DNA of 34,269 nucleotides from Hyphomicrobiaceae bacterium (GTDB lineage Bacteria; Pseudomonadota; Alphaproteobacteria; Rhizobiales; Methyloligellaceae), in assembly GCA_028066055.1 (NCBI GenBank), contig JALCBY010000027.1, forward strand, positions 14,621 to 48,889, given 5' to 3'. Numbering within the stretch: the first letter of the stretch is position 1; each line of letters begins with the position of its first letter. Position numbers and translations under genes: made by a program. The notes below the pieces were generated by a model, which saw only the letters and a program-made list of their open reading frames with translations, made no database searches and was not told where the DNA came from. Shown here one piece after another: positions 9,096-18,381 of this stretch.

Positions 9096-9473
9096 TCAGT
9101 CAGGCGCGTCCTCACGCGCTGTCCATGTAAAGGGACCCGTTTTCCGGTAGAGCCAGGGATACTGCGTCGCCATGCAACTGGCCTGGGTCAGCCGATAGGC
9201 GATGGCGGCGAAGGCGAACAGAACCGCCGTGTCGACCAGATAGAAGTGAAGCGATGTGATATCGCCCTTGTAGATGTCGAGTGGCTTGTCGAGGAACAGG
9301 CCCCAGTGGAGAAACCGATCGGCCATACCAAGCAGACAGCTGTAGATAACGACTTCCTTGAAAGGCCGCCATTTAAGTGCCAATGCCCGCCCGGTTGCAA
9401 AGGCGGCGCCACCGCCCAGAACGATGGTCAGGAAGAAGAACACCCAAAAAGATTTTTCCCAGATCAGTCCCAT
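9096..9473 (-). CDS. Small membrane protein of the liv operon (DUF6867-like)
   Basis: A 125-aa protein with three likely membrane helices (about 8-28, 42-60 and 78-97) and a conserved-looking aromatic C-terminus with TQYPWLYRKTGPFTWTA. I recognise it as the DUF6867-type protein often found beside livF and livK in alphaproteobacteria; the family name is from memory and not checked. It sits 25 bp after livF and ahead of livK, inside the transporter operon. It may therefore be an accessory subunit or a regulator of transport. Its function is unknown. Confidence 0.75.
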   Translation of the reverse strand: MGLIWEKSFWVFFFLTIVLGGGAAFATGRALALKWRPFKEVVIYSCLLGMADRFLHWGLFLDKPLDIYKGDITSLHFYLVDTAVLFAFAAIAYRLTQASCMATQYPWLYRKTGPFTWTAREDAPD

Positions 9474-9498
9474 TTGTGCCGTTCGGGCTCCTTACCGA

Positions 9499-10233
9499 TC
9501 AGTGCCGCCCGCCTTCGAGGTAGGCGGTGCGGATTTCTTCCTTCGCCAGCAGGCTCTTGCCCGTACCCTGCATGGTGATTTCGCCGTTGACCATGACATA
9601 GCCGCGATGGGCAAGTTTGAGCGCGTGGAACGCGTTTTGCTCGACGAGGAAGACCGTCAGACCCTGCGCGCGGTTCAAGTCGCCTATGACGGAGAAAATC
9701 TGCTTGACGATGAGTGGCGCAAGTCCCAGCGACGGTTCGTCGAGCAACAACAGCTTGGGGCGGCCCATAAGCGCGCGTGCGATGGCCAGCATTTGCTGCT
9801 CGCCGCCCGAGAGCGTCCCACCGCGTTGATTGGCGCGTTGTTTGAGGATGGGGAACAGCGTGAAAGCCTGGTCAACGTCTTCCTCAAAGTACTTTTCCTC
9901 GGTTAGTTCCGCGCCGATCTGAAGGTTCTCAAGGACCGTCATGCGCGGAAAGATGCGCCGGCCCTCAGGGGCCTGGGCGAGCCCGAGGCGCATGATGTCG
10001 TAGGTGGCCATGCGCGTAATGTCCCGGTCCTCGAAGGTGATTGAACCGTCGCGCGCCTGCGGCCGGCCGCAAATGGTCATCATGAGGGTGGATTTTCCGG
10101 CTCCGTTGGCGCCGATAAGGGTGACGATTTCACCCTCCTTCACCTCGATGTCGACGCCGCGCAGGGCCTGGATCTTTCCATAGAAGGCCGTGACGCCGGT
10201 CGCTTTCAGCATGATCTGTTTTTTGCGCGCCAT
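9499..10233 (-). CDS. livF: Branched-chain amino acid ABC transporter ATP-binding protein LivF
   Basis: Second ATPase of the high-affinity branched-chain amino acid importer, acting on the cytoplasmic face. The 244-aa protein contains Walker A GANGAGKST (41-49), the LivF-typical EGRRIFPRMTVLENLQIGA (90-108), the ABC signature LSGGEQQMLAIARAL (141-155), Walker B LLLLDEPSLGLAP (161-173) and the switch His region VFLVEQNAFHAL. It follows livG by three bases, indicating tight coupling. Confidence 0.96.
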   Translation of the reverse strand: MARKKQIMLKATGVTAFYGKIQALRGVDIEVKEGEIVTLIGANGAGKSTLMMTICGRPQARDGSITFEDRDITRMATYDIMRLGLAQAPEGRRIFPRMTVLENLQIGAELTEEKYFEEDVDQAFTLFPILKQRANQRGGTLSGGEQQMLAIARALMGRPKLLLLDEPSLGLAPLIVKQIFSVIGDLNRAQGLTVFLVEQNAFHALKLAHRGYVMVNGEITMQGTGKSLLAKEEIRTAYLEGGRH

Positions 10234-10236
10234 GGC

Positions 10237-11061
10237 TCAGGCGACCTCCTCGTCCTCGACGCCGAGATAGGCGGCAATCACGTGGGGGTCGGAGCGGACG
10301 AAGTCGGGTGTGCCATCCGAGATCTTGATGCCGTAATCGAGCACGGCGATATGATCGGAGATTTCCATCACCACGCTCATATCGTGCTCGATCAGGAGAA
10401 TGGCGATCTGCTCCTCCTTGCGAATATCGAGCAAAAGCGTGTTGAGCTGATCCGATTCACGCGGATTGAGGCCCGCAGCGGGTTCATCCAGGCACAGGAT
10501 TACCGGCTGCATGCACATGGCGCGTGCGATCTCAAGCCGGCGTTGGGCTCCATAGGGGAGGTCGGCGGCGGGGTCGTCCGCCCGGTCGACCAAATCGATT
10601 TTCTCCAGCCAATGTTTAGAGCGCTCGACCGCCTCGCGTTCGGCTCGTTTGAAGCCTGCCAGTCCAAACAGGCCGGCAATTGCAAACCGGGAGGCGTGCA
10701 CGAGCGGATTGTGCTGGGCCACCATCAGGTTTTCCAGAACGGTCATTCCGCCGAACAGCCGGATGTTCTGGAACGTGCGTGCGACCCGCGCCTGCCGTGC
10801 GATGACATGATCGTCGAGCCGTTCCAGCAGAAACTCGTTGCCGTCGGCATGGGTCATCCGGATCATGCCCTCGGTGGGCTTGTAAAAACCCGTCAGGCAG
10901 TTGAAGACGGTCGTCTTGCCGGCGCCATTGGGGCCGATGAGCGCCGTGATGTCATTGCGGCCGACGTCAAAGGACAGGTTGTCGATCGCAACCAGTCCGC
11001 CAAAGCGCATGGTCAGGTGGCGTACACGCAGGATCGGGTCCTTCTCCCAGGGCGCAGTCAT
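10237..11061 (-). CDS. livG: Branched-chain amino acid ABC transporter ATP-binding protein LivG
   Basis: First ATPase of the importer, 274 aa. Walker A is GPNGAGKT (43-50). The degenerate signature [15 protein letters not shown], in place of LSGGQ, is normal for LivG. Walker B is [14 protein letters not shown] and the switch is [15 protein letters not shown]. The frame is open to 11454, but the LivG homology starts [16 protein letters not shown] at the ATG at 11061. That ATG overlaps the livM stop as ATGA (11058-11061), so translation is coupled to the permease gene. Confidence 0.95.
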   Translation of the reverse strand: MTAPWEKDPILRVRHLTMRFGGLVAIDNLSFDVGRNDITALIGPNGAGKTTVFNCLTGFYKPTEGMIRMTHADGNEFLLERLDDHVIARQARVARTFQNIRLFGGMTVLENLMVAQHNPLVHASRFAIAGLFGLAGFKRAEREAVERSKHWLEKIDLVDRADDPAADLPYGAQRRLEIARAMCMQPVILCLDEPAAGLNPRESDQLNTLLLDIRKEEQIAILLIEHDMSVVMEISDHIAVLDYGIKISDGTPDFVRSDPHVIAAYLGVEDEEVA

Positions 11062-12371
11062 CCCTTGCCCTCCTGCACAAGTTCGCCCGACACCGCTTTC
11101 TTCTCCTTGAGGAAAACCGATGGTTCGCGCGATGTGATGAGGCCGCGCGGACGCCAGATCATGATCAGGACCATGGCGAGGCCGAACATGAGCATCCGGT
11201 AGTGCTCCAGCTCGCGGAAGAGCTCGAACCCGCCGATCATGACGATGGAAGCGACCACCACCCCGATCTGGCTGCCCATGCCGCCGAGAACCACAATTGC
11301 CAGGATGATGGCGGATTCGATGAAGGTGAAGGATTCCGGTGAAATGAAACCCTGCCGGGTCGCAAAGAAGCTTCCGGCGAAGCCGCCGAACATCGCGCCG
11401 ATTGCAAAGGCGCTGAGCTTCGTATTGCGTGTATTGATGCCAAGCGAGCGGCACGCAATCTCATCCTCCCGCAGCGCCTCCCACGCGCGCCCGAGTGGCA
11501 GGCGTCGCAACCGGTTCGTGACGAAGTTGGTGATCAGGGCCAGCACGAGGATGATGTAGAACAGGAAGATAATCCGATTGAGCGGAGAGTAGGGGATGCC
11601 GAAGAATTCGTGGAAGGAGGGCTCTCCGCGCCGGGTCAGTTCCAGGCCGAAAAAGGTCGGCCGCGGGATGCGCGAGATGCCGTCCGGACCGTTTGTGAGT
11701 GAGTACCAGTTGATGAGCACGATGCGGATGATTTCGCCGAACGCCAGTGTGACGATGGCGAGATAGTCGCCTCTCAGCCGCAACACGGGAAAACCGAGAA
11801 TGATCCCCCATAGTGCCGCGAGAAGACCGGCAAGCGGAAGCGCGACCCAGAAGGACAGGCCGAAATGCGTCGCGACCAAAGCGTAGGAGTAGGCGCCGAC
11901 CGCATAGAAGGCGACATAGCCAAGATCCAGCAGACCTGCGAGCCCGACCACAACGTTCAAACCCCAGCCGAGCATGATGTAGGTCATGACCATGATGGCG
12001 ACGTCGAGAATGTATCGGTCGGTGAAGGGGAGGAAGGGAAGGGTAATCGCGAAGACCACCAGCGCCGGTGTCAGCCAGGGCGAAATCCGTTCAAAGATCT
12101 GACCCACCGGAGCCAGAGCGGATGTGAGGGCTTCGCTCGTGTGTGCGCCGCTCCAGAAGAAAAGATTCAGGAACAGCCGACCGAAGAAGACCGCGCCGAC
12201 AAAGCCGGCCAGGAGCCATGGCCTGGGTTCCAGGAGAAGCTTGCCGGGGTCATCAACCGTCCGGATGCCGACAATGAACGCGAACAGGGCGAGCGAGATA
12301 AACGCGGCAATGGCGGCGTCCTTGAGAGCGGAGGGAAGCCGGGCGGACAAGGATGTTTCGGATTGCGCCAA
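11058..12371 (-). CDS. livM: Branched-chain amino acid ABC transporter permease LivM
   Basis: Inner-membrane permease subunit that forms the transport channel with LivH. At 437 aa it is longer than the roughly 300-aa core. The first ~130 residues are an extra segment with two or three hydrophobic helices, which is common in proteobacterial LivM. The core holds [47 protein letters not shown] and the EAA-like [20 protein letters not shown] loop that contacts the ATPases (each longer than quoted motifs elsewhere but continuous in the frame). Three bases separate it from livH, and its stop overlaps the livG start. Confidence 0.95.
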   Translation of the reverse strand: MAQSETSLSARLPSALKDAAIAAFISLALFAFIVGIRTVDDPGKLLLEPRPWLLAGFVGAVFFGRLFLNLFFWSGAHTSEALTSALAPVGQIFERISPWLTPALVVFAITLPFLPFTDRYILDVAIMVMTYIMLGWGLNVVVGLAGLLDLGYVAFYAVGAYSYALVATHFGLSFWVALPLAGLLAALWGIILGFPVLRLRGDYLAIVTLAFGEIIRIVLINWYSLTNGPDGISRIPRPTFFGLELTRRGEPSFHEFFGIPYSPLNRIIFLFYIILVLALITNFVTNRLRRLPLGRAWEALREDEIACRSLGINTRNTKLSAFAIGAMFGGFAGSFFATRQGFISPESFTFIESAIILAIVVLGGMGSQIGVVVASIVMIGGFELFRELEHYRMLMFGLAMVLIMIWRPRGLITSREPSVFLKEKKAVSGELVQEGKG

Positions 12372-12374
12372 GCC

Positions 12375-13289
12375 CTACACCTTCTCGACTTCGGGGCGGC
12401 CGAGGAGGCCTGAGGGCAGGAAAATCAACACAAGCGCCAGCATCGAAAAGGCCGCCACATCCTTGTATTCGATGGTGAAGTAGGCGGACCAGAAGACCTC
12501 GATCAGGCCGATGATCATACCGCCCAGCATGGCGCCCGGGAGCGAACCGATGCCGCCGAGCACGGCGGCCGTGAACGCTTTGATGCCGGCGATGAAGCCG
12601 ATGTAGAAATCGATGACGCCATAGTAGAGCAGATACATCACGCCCGCGACCGCCGCGAGTGCAGCACCCATGATGAACGTCAAAGAAATCGTCCGGTCGA
12701 CGTTGACGCCCGAAAGGGCCGCCATTACCCGGTCCTGTTCGCACGCACGTTGCGCCCGTCCGAGCGAGGTGCGGCTGATGATGAGCGTGAAGATGCACAT
12801 CAGGACAACGGTCAGCACGATGATCAGGATTTGCATGTAACTCAGATTGACCACGAAGCCGTCTTTCTCCATCACCGTAAACCCGCCGGTGATCAGGGGC
12901 TGCAGCGGCTTGACGCGCGCGCCTTGCGCAATCTGGACGAAATTCTGCAGAACGATGGACATGCCGATGGCGGTGATCAGCGGCGCAAGACGGAAGGACT
13001 CTCGCAAAGGCCTGTAGGCCACGCGCTCGACCGTCCATCCCCATACGGCGGTGAACGCCATCGACACCAGGAGCACGATGAGCAGGGCGAGCGGCACGAA
13101 GGTGAGCCCGATGGACAAAAGGGCAATGAACATGATGAGGGCAATGAACGCGCCCACCATGAAGATGTCGCCGTGGGCGAAATTGATCATGCCTATGATG
13201 CCGTAGACCATCGTGTAACCGATGGCGATGAGGCCGTAGATAGCGCCGAGTGTCAGCCCGTTGATCAGCTGCTGAACGAAATATTCCAT
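12375..13289 (-). CDS. livH: Branched-chain amino acid ABC transporter permease LivH
   Basis: Inner-membrane permease and first gene of the operon, 304 aa. The N-terminus MEYFVQQLINGLTLGAIYGL and the next block IGMINFAHGDIFMVGAF are typical of LivH, and the cytoplasmic loop RACEQDRVMAALSGVN is the ATPase-contact region. The frame extends upstream to 13328, but the ATG at 13289 is preceded by GGGGGGA and matches the family start. The promoter is expected in 13290-13394. The order livH-M-G-F-(DUF6867)-K is complete, with all junctions at or below 25 bp except livK. Confidence 0.95.
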   Translation of the reverse strand: MEYFVQQLINGLTLGAIYGLIAIGYTMVYGIIGMINFAHGDIFMVGAFIALIMFIALLSIGLTFVPLALLIVLLVSMAFTAVWGWTVERVAYRPLRESFRLAPLITAIGMSIVLQNFVQIAQGARVKPLQPLITGGFTVMEKDGFVVNLSYMQILIIVLTVVLMCIFTLIISRTSLGRAQRACEQDRVMAALSGVNVDRTISLTFIMGAALAAVAGVMYLLYYGVIDFYIGFIAGIKAFTAAVLGGIGSLPGAMLGGMIIGLIEVFWSAYFTIEYKDVAAFSMLALVLIFLPSGLLGRPEVEKV

Positions 13290-13394
13290 TTTCCCCCCTG
13301 CAATGCCGGCAACGCCAAGCGATCGCAATGCCTACTTAATCAAATCGGCCCGCCGCTTACAACGGTGATAAATGTCAGGGGGTGGAGCGGTTGG

Positions 13395-13637
13395 CTAGAG
13401 GAGGTTGTGTGAACCGTCGCAGAAAGGCGGATCGCCTGTGTCTTTGCAGCCGCACAGATAGACCGTTTCGGTCTTTTCGGCAGTGAAAATCAGGGGCTCG
13501 ATGCCGGTGTCCTTGTGGGATCCGTCACAGAATGGTTGTCGTTTTGAACGCCCACACCGGCACCAGGAGTACCGGCGTCCTTCCTGAACTTCGACTTCGT
13601 AGGGCCCGAGTTGTGCCGGAATCGGATCTTCAGCCAT
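13395..13637 (-). CDS. Tandem CDGSH iron-sulfur protein
   Basis: An 80-aa protein with two copies of the CDGSH iron-sulfur motif (C-x-C-x2-S/T-x3-P-x-C-D-G-S-H): CRCGRSKRQPFCDGSH and CGCKDTGDPPFCDGSH. Each should bind one [2Fe-2S] cluster through three Cys and one His. Bacterial two-motif members resemble the MitoNEET-related type 3 class. The frame is open to 13718, but MAEDPIPAQLGPYEVEV at 13637 is the natural family start. It is probably cytoplasmic. It lies upstream of the liv operon on the same strand, with 105 bp between, so a functional link is not implied. The exact role is unknown; redox or iron-sulfur handling is likely. Confidence 0.9.
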   Translation of the reverse strand: MAEDPIPAQLGPYEVEVQEGRRYSWCRCGRSKRQPFCDGSHKDTGIEPLIFTAEKTETVYLCGCKDTGDPPFCDGSHNLL

Positions 13638-13795
13638 ATCTGTTTCCCATTCATGAAAGTGAATGAACGTCATTGCAAATTTCTGCACACGCTTATCGAA
13701 TTCGGGCACGGAGAACAACCGTCACTTTGGTCACAGTAAGTTTCCGCCCGTTTGAACCGAGTTGACCGCGGTGGTGCATCCGGACATTCAGAAAT

Positions 13796-13812
13796 CCTGT
13801 TTCTTTCACAGG
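13796..13812. promoter_or_regulatory. Inverted repeat CCTGT-N7-ACAGG upstream of fadE
   Basis: A short dyad, CCTGT (13796-13800), TTCTTTC, ACAGG (13808-13812), lies 59 bp before the fadE start in the divergent CDGSH/fadE gap. Spacing and symmetry suit a dimeric repressor such as a TetR- or GntR-type fatty-acid regulator, but five-base arms occur by chance and no regulator gene is near. Confidence 0.25.
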
Positions 13813-13871
13813 TACGAGAGGTTAAACAGTAATTGGGATTCCGGGGGGCGCCGGAAAAGGAGATTGCGGCC

Positions 13872-16358
13872 ATGTCGGCGCTCATGTTCATAGTCGTGTG
13901 CTTCGCGGCCATCGTGTTCCTGGCCTTGCGCCAGGCACCTCTTTCGATTTGGGCTGCCGTGGTCGCGGTTTTGTCCCTTGTTGCACAATATGGCGTGCCG
14001 TTCTTCGAGCCTGTCGTATCGTTTTCTTCCGGTGCCTGGATCGGATGGGTGCTTGCCCTTCTGCTCGGTGTGCTTGCCGTGCCGGATGTGCGCCGCCGCA
14101 TTGTCGTCGAACCGGCCTACAACGCACTCAAGAAGATTATGCCCAGGGTCTCGGAGACCGAGCAGGAGGCGCTCGAGGCCGGCACCATCGGTTGGGATGC
14201 GGAGCTGTTTTCGGGTGCCCCGGACTGGGCACGTCTGGGGGATGTGAGCCCGCCGACACTGAGCGCGGAGGAACGCGAGTTCCTCGAAGGCCCCACCGAG
14301 GAGCTGTGCGCGATGCTCGACGATTGGGACATCCGTCACAATCGCGGCGACATCCCGAAGGACGTGTGGAAATTCGTATCCGACAAGGGGTTCCTCGGCA
14401 TGCTCATTTCCAAGGAGCATGGAGGGCTTGGCTTTTCCGCGCAGGCGCAGTCCCTGATCATCGGCAAGATCGCCTCGCGATGCCCCGACGTGGCGGTTAT
14501 CGTGATGGTGCCGAACTCGCTCGGTCCCGGTGAACTGATCGAACGCTATGGAACGGATGAACAGAAGACGAAATATCTCAAACCGCTGGCGAAGGGGAAG
14601 GAAATTCCGTGCTTCGGCCTGACCGGCCCGACGTCCGGTTCGGATGCCGCAACCATGCGTGACATCGGCGTGGTCTGCAAACGTAAGGTCGGGGGCAAGG
14701 AAACGCTCGGCCTCAAGATCAACTGGGAAAAGCGTTACATCTCGCTGGGCCCCAATGCGACGCTGCTGGGCCTGGCTTTCATTGCGATTGATCCTGACGG
14801 ATTGCTCGGCGGTGAGGAGGAACTCGGCATTACGGTCGCGCTCATTCCGACCGACCACAAGGGCGTTGAAATCGGGCGCAGGCATCTGCCGGGAGGCGTG
14901 GCCTTTCCGAACGGACCGAACTGGGGCAAGGACGTGTTCGTACCGCTCGACTGGGTGGTTGGCGGTCGCGAGGGTATCGGACAAGGCTGGCGCATGCTCA
15001 TGGAGTGCCTCTCCGAGGGCCGCGCCATCTCGCTGCCTGCGTCGAGCACGGCCGCGGCAAAATCGGCGCTTCGCACCACCTCTGCCTACGCGCGAATCCG
15101 CAAGCAGTTCGGCCTGCCCATCGGATTCATGGAGGGGATCGAGGAGCCGCTCGCCAGAATGGTTGAAACGGCTTACGTGAACGAGGCGGGACGTTCGGTG
15201 ACTGCGTCGATGGTTTCAGCGGGCGAGAAACCGTCGGTGATCTCGGCGATCCTGAAATATCAGACGACCGAGCGCATGCGCAGCGCGATAAACGATGCGT
15301 TCGATATTCACGGCGGCCGGGCCATCTGTGACGGACCGTCGAATTATCTGCAAACGGCTTACCAGGCGGTCCCGGTTGCGATTACCGTCGAGGGCGCGAA
15401 TATTCTCACGCGGACGCTCATCACGTTTGCGCAAGGGGCGCTGCGCAGCCATCCCTGGCTCTACAAGGAGATTCAGGCGCTGCGCGATCCGGACGCGGAA
15501 CAGGGCATCGAGGATTTCGAGGAGGCGTTTAACGGGCATGCCGCATATATGGTGGCGAATGTTTTCGGGGCGCTGTTCCACAACCTGACCGGCGGCTATC
15601 TGGCCAGCGCGCCGGCGCAGGCGCGGGCGACCCGAAGGTGGTATCGCCAGCTCGCACGCAGCGCACGGACGTTTGCGCTTGTGTCCGATGTTACGGTGGT
15701 GGGGCTTGGCGGCGGTTTGAAGACGAAACAAAAGATCACGGGCCGGCTTGCGGATGCCCTGTCGGAACTCTATCTGTTGTCCTGCGTGCTCAAACGGTTC
15801 GAGGATGACGGCCAGCCTTCGGCGGACAGGCAGATTGTCGATTTCTGTGCTGCAAACTGTCTTTACAGGTTCCAGCAGGCGATCAAGGGCGTTCTGGACA
15901 ATTTCCCGGTCGCGCCGGTTCGCTATCTGGTTTACCCGTTGGCGTTCCCGCTTGGCGCCCGCAGGCGACCGGCATCCGACAGATTGGGCAAGGCCGTTTC
16001 GCGTGCTGTGCTTAAGCCCGGAGAGGTGCGTGACCGACTGACCCGCGATATTTTCATCACCGACGATCCGGCCGATCTGCAGGGCGTGCTTGAACATACT
16101 CTTGCCAAGGTCGAAGCGGCTCAGGAGGCGGACAAGAAGGTCGACCGGGCCGTCCGCGCCGGCACCATCCGCCGCACGCATGCCAATGACTGGATCGCGG
16201 ATGCAAAGAAAGAGGGCGTCGTGACGGGCGATGAGGCAAAAGCGCTGAAAGAACTTGAGTCTCTCGTTGCCCGCGTTATTGCAGTGGATCATTTTGATCC
16301 TGCGGAAGTCATTCCGCATTACAAGAGCCCTGAAAACAAAAGCCTGGCAGCCGAATGA
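13872..16358 (+). CDS. fadE: Acyl-CoA dehydrogenase FadE
   Basis: FAD-dependent acyl-CoA dehydrogenase of the long FadE type (828 aa here, about 815 in E. coli), catalysing the first step of beta-oxidation. Residues 2-70 contain two or three hydrophobic helices that anchor it to the membrane. The catalytic fold follows: SKEHGGLGFSAQAQS, CFGLTGPTSGSDAA, KINWEKRYISLGP, GQGWRMLMECLSEGRAIS and DIHGGRAICDGPSNYL. The last ~300 residues match the FadE-specific C-terminal domain (DUF1974). The frame is open from 13833, but AAGGAG (13857-13862), nine bases before the ATG at 13872, sets the start. Its stop overlaps the fadJ start (ATGA). Confidence 0.95.
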   Translation: MSALMFIVVCFAAIVFLALRQAPLSIWAAVVAVLSLVAQYGVPFFEPVVSFSSGAWIGWVLALLLGVLAVPDVRRRIVVEPAYNALKKIMPRVSETEQEALEAGTIGWDAELFSGAPDWARLGDVSPPTLSAEEREFLEGPTEELCAMLDDWDIRHNRGDIPKDVWKFVSDKGFLGMLISKEHGGLGFSAQAQSLIIGKIASRCPDVAVIVMVPNSLGPGELIERYGTDEQKTKYLKPLAKGKEIPCFGLTGPTSGSDAATMRDIGVVCKRKVGGKETLGLKINWEKRYISLGPNATLLGLAFIAIDPDGLLGGEEELGITVALIPTDHKGVEIGRRHLPGGVAFPNGPNWGKDVFVPLDWVVGGREGIGQGWRMLMECLSEGRAISLPASSTAAAKSALRTTSAYARIRKQFGLPIGFMEGIEEPLARMVETAYVNEAGRSVTASMVSAGEKPSVISAILKYQTTERMRSAINDAFDIHGGRAICDGPSNYLQTAYQAVPVAITVEGANILTRTLITFAQGALRSHPWLYKEIQALRDPDAEQGIEDFEEAFNGHAAYMVANVFGALFHNLTGGYLASAPAQARATRRWYRQLARSARTFALVSDVTVVGLGGGLKTKQKITGRLADALSELYLLSCVLKRFEDDGQPSADRQIVDFCAANCLYRFQQAIKGVLDNFPVAPVRYLVYPLAFPLGARRRPASDRLGKAVSRAVLKPGEVRDRLTRDIFITDDPADLQGVLEHTLAKVEAAQEADKKVDRAVRAGTIRRTHANDWIADAKKEGVVTGDEAKALKELESLVARVIAVDHFDPAEVIPHYKSPENKSLAAE

Positions 16359-18364
16359 CAGACACATCCTCCGTTGACGTCCCTTCTTCCTCGCCGGACG
16401 TCGCAGATCTCAAAGACTGGCGTTTTAAATTCGATTTTGAGGACATCGCCTGGGCGGTCTTCGACCGGGAAGGCGAAACGATGAATTCGCTTGGCCGCCG
16501 GCCGACGGAAGAGCTCGCGGCGATCGTCACCAGGGTCGAGGAAGCCGCCGACAAGGGCGAGGTCCGCGGCCTTGTGATCATTTCCGGCAAGGACAATTTT
16601 ATCGCCGGTGCCGATATCCGTGAATTCGACAATCTCGGCGATACCGAGCAGGTTGAGGAGGCGGTTACCGCAACCATCGGCCTGTTCGACCGGATCGAGA
16701 AGCTTCGCGTGCCGGTCGTTGCGGCTATCCACGGTTATTGTCTGGGCGGGGGACTGGAACTCGCCATGGCCTGTCACTATCGCATCGCCGATCGGGAGGA
16801 TGGAACACGCCTCGGCTTTCCCGAGGTGAAACTCGGCATTTTTCCCGGACTGAACGGATCAGTGCGGTCGATCGAACTCGCCGGCGCGATGGATGCGATG
16901 CAGATGATGCTCACCGGCCGCATGTTGCGGCCCGGGCCCGCGCGGGCCATCGGCATTGTCGACCAGCTGGTCCCTACGCATCACCGCCTGCGGTGGGCGG
17001 CGCGCAAGGCGGTGCTGCAGAAGCGCAAGTCGAAAGGCGTGCCGTGGTGGAAGAAGTTCCTGCGCAAGGCGCCGGTCCGCGAATTTCTCGCCAAGCAGAT
17101 GCGAAAGAAGACGGCGGAAAAAGTGCGTGAGGATCACTATCCCGCGCCATTCCGGCTAATCGATCTGTTCTCAGATTTCGGCGACAGCCGGCGACGCATG
17201 AAGCCCGCCGAGACGCGGCTCTTTGCACCGCTCATGACGAGCGACACGGCGCGCAACCTGCGCCGGGTGTTCCGGCTGACGGAAATGCTCAAGAATGAAG
17301 CGCCGAAGGGCACGTTCAAGCCGCTGCGGGTTCATGTGATTGGTGCGGGCACCATGGGCGCGGACATCGCGGCGTGGTGTGTGGTCTGCGGAATGCAGGC
17401 AAGCCTTCAGGATCTGAGCGACGATCAGCTGAAGAAGGCCATGGCGCGGGCGAAGGGCCTGTTCAGGAAGCGATTCCGTTCGAAACGGGACGTTGACGCA
17501 GCGGTGACACGTCTCATCTCCGACAAGGATGGCAAGCATATCGGCCGCGCCGACGTCTTGATCGAGGCAATAGTCGAAAATCTCGAGATCAAGCAGAAAG
17601 TGTTTGCGGATCTTGAGAGCAAGATCAAACCGGGTGCCGTGCTTGCCACGAACACCTCGTCACTGAAGATCGAGGATATTGCCCAGCCGTTGAAAGATCC
17701 GGGTCGCCTGATCGGCCTGCATTTCTTCAATCCGGTACCGCAGCTTCCGCTCGTCGAGGTTATTGCCGGTTCCGGCAGCCGCGATGCGGAAGTACGCAAA
17801 GGTTGTGTCTTTGTGAACGCCATCCGGAAGTATCCGCTGATTGTCAAAAGCTGTCCGGGTTTTCTGGTCAACCGCGTTCTTGCACCCTACATGCTCGATG
17901 CCGTGCGCCGGTATCAGGAGGGCGAACCGCGCGAAAAGATCGATCAGGCTGCCCTCAATTTCGGGATGCCGATGGGGCCGCTCGAACTGTGCGACGTGGT
18001 CGGCCTCGATATCTGCAAGCATGTTGCGGAAACACTCGGGATCGGACCTGTCGAGGACAGTGAACTCGACCGGCTCGTCAAAAACGGCAAGCTCGGCAAG
18101 AAGTCGGGCGAGGGGTTTTACGTCTGGGACAAGGACAAACCCAAACGTCAGAAGGTCTCGTTTGACGAAGATGACCTTGTGGCGCTTGGCCGTGATCTGG
18201 TAAAGCCGCTGATTGACGAATGTGAACGCGCGCTTTCGGAACGGATCGTGGAGAGCGCCGATCACGTCGATGCGGGTGTGATTTTCGGCACGGGCTTTGC
18301 TCCATTCCGGGGCGGGCCATTGCATTACAGAAACCAGAACAGGCACGCCGCGGAAGCGGCCTGA
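16355..18364 (+). CDS. fadJ: Fatty oxidation multifunctional enzyme (enoyl-CoA hydratase / 3-hydroxyacyl-CoA dehydrogenase)
   Basis: Bifunctional alpha subunit of beta-oxidation (669 aa; E. coli FadJ is about 714). The hydratase half has the oxyanion block AAIHGYCLGGGLELAMACH with Glu135 and the second catalytic Glu157 in FPEVKLGIFPG. The dehydrogenase half begins with the Rossmann motif VIGAGTMGADIAAW (328-341) and contains GLHFFNPVPQLPLVEVI with catalytic His457, then a C-terminal dimerisation domain with GPLELCDVVGLD. The linker WWKKFLRKAPVREFLAKQM is basic. It overlaps fadE by four bases and is followed 17 bp later by the thiolase, so the three make one operon and one thiolase-coupled complex. 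Confidence 0.94.
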   Translation: MTDTSSVDVPSSSPDVADLKDWRFKFDFEDIAWAVFDREGETMNSLGRRPTEELAAIVTRVEEAADKGEVRGLVIISGKDNFIAGADIREFDNLGDTEQVEEAVTATIGLFDRIEKLRVPVVAAIHGYCLGGGLELAMACHYRIADREDGTRLGFPEVKLGIFPGLNGSVRSIELAGAMDAMQMMLTGRMLRPGPARAIGIVDQLVPTHHRLRWAARKAVLQKRKSKGVPWWKKFLRKAPVREFLAKQMRKKTAEKVREDHYPAPFRLIDLFSDFGDSRRRMKPAETRLFAPLMTSDTARNLRRVFRLTEMLKNEAPKGTFKPLRVHVIGAGTMGADIAAWCVVCGMQASLQDLSDDQLKKAMARAKGLFRKRFRSKRDVDAAVTRLISDKDGKHIGRADVLIEAIVENLEIKQKVFADLESKIKPGAVLATNTSSLKIEDIAQPLKDPGRLIGLHFFNPVPQLPLVEVIAGSGSRDAEVRKGCVFVNAIRKYPLIVKSCPGFLVNRVLAPYMLDAVRRYQEGEPREKIDQAALNFGMPMGPLELCDVVGLDICKHVAETLGIGPVEDSELDRLVKNGKLGKKSGEGFYVWDKDKPKRQKVSFDEDDLVALGRDLVKPLIDECERALSERIVESADHVDAGVIFGTGFAPFRGGPLHYRNQNRHAAEAA

Positions 18365-18381
18365 CGCTCCGGAGAGTGGCC

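Noticed and set aside
13806-14984. A 392-codon minus-strand frame opposite fadE
   Set aside because: Arg/His-rich translation typical of an antisense GC-rich frame; fadE is fully supported on the plus strand.
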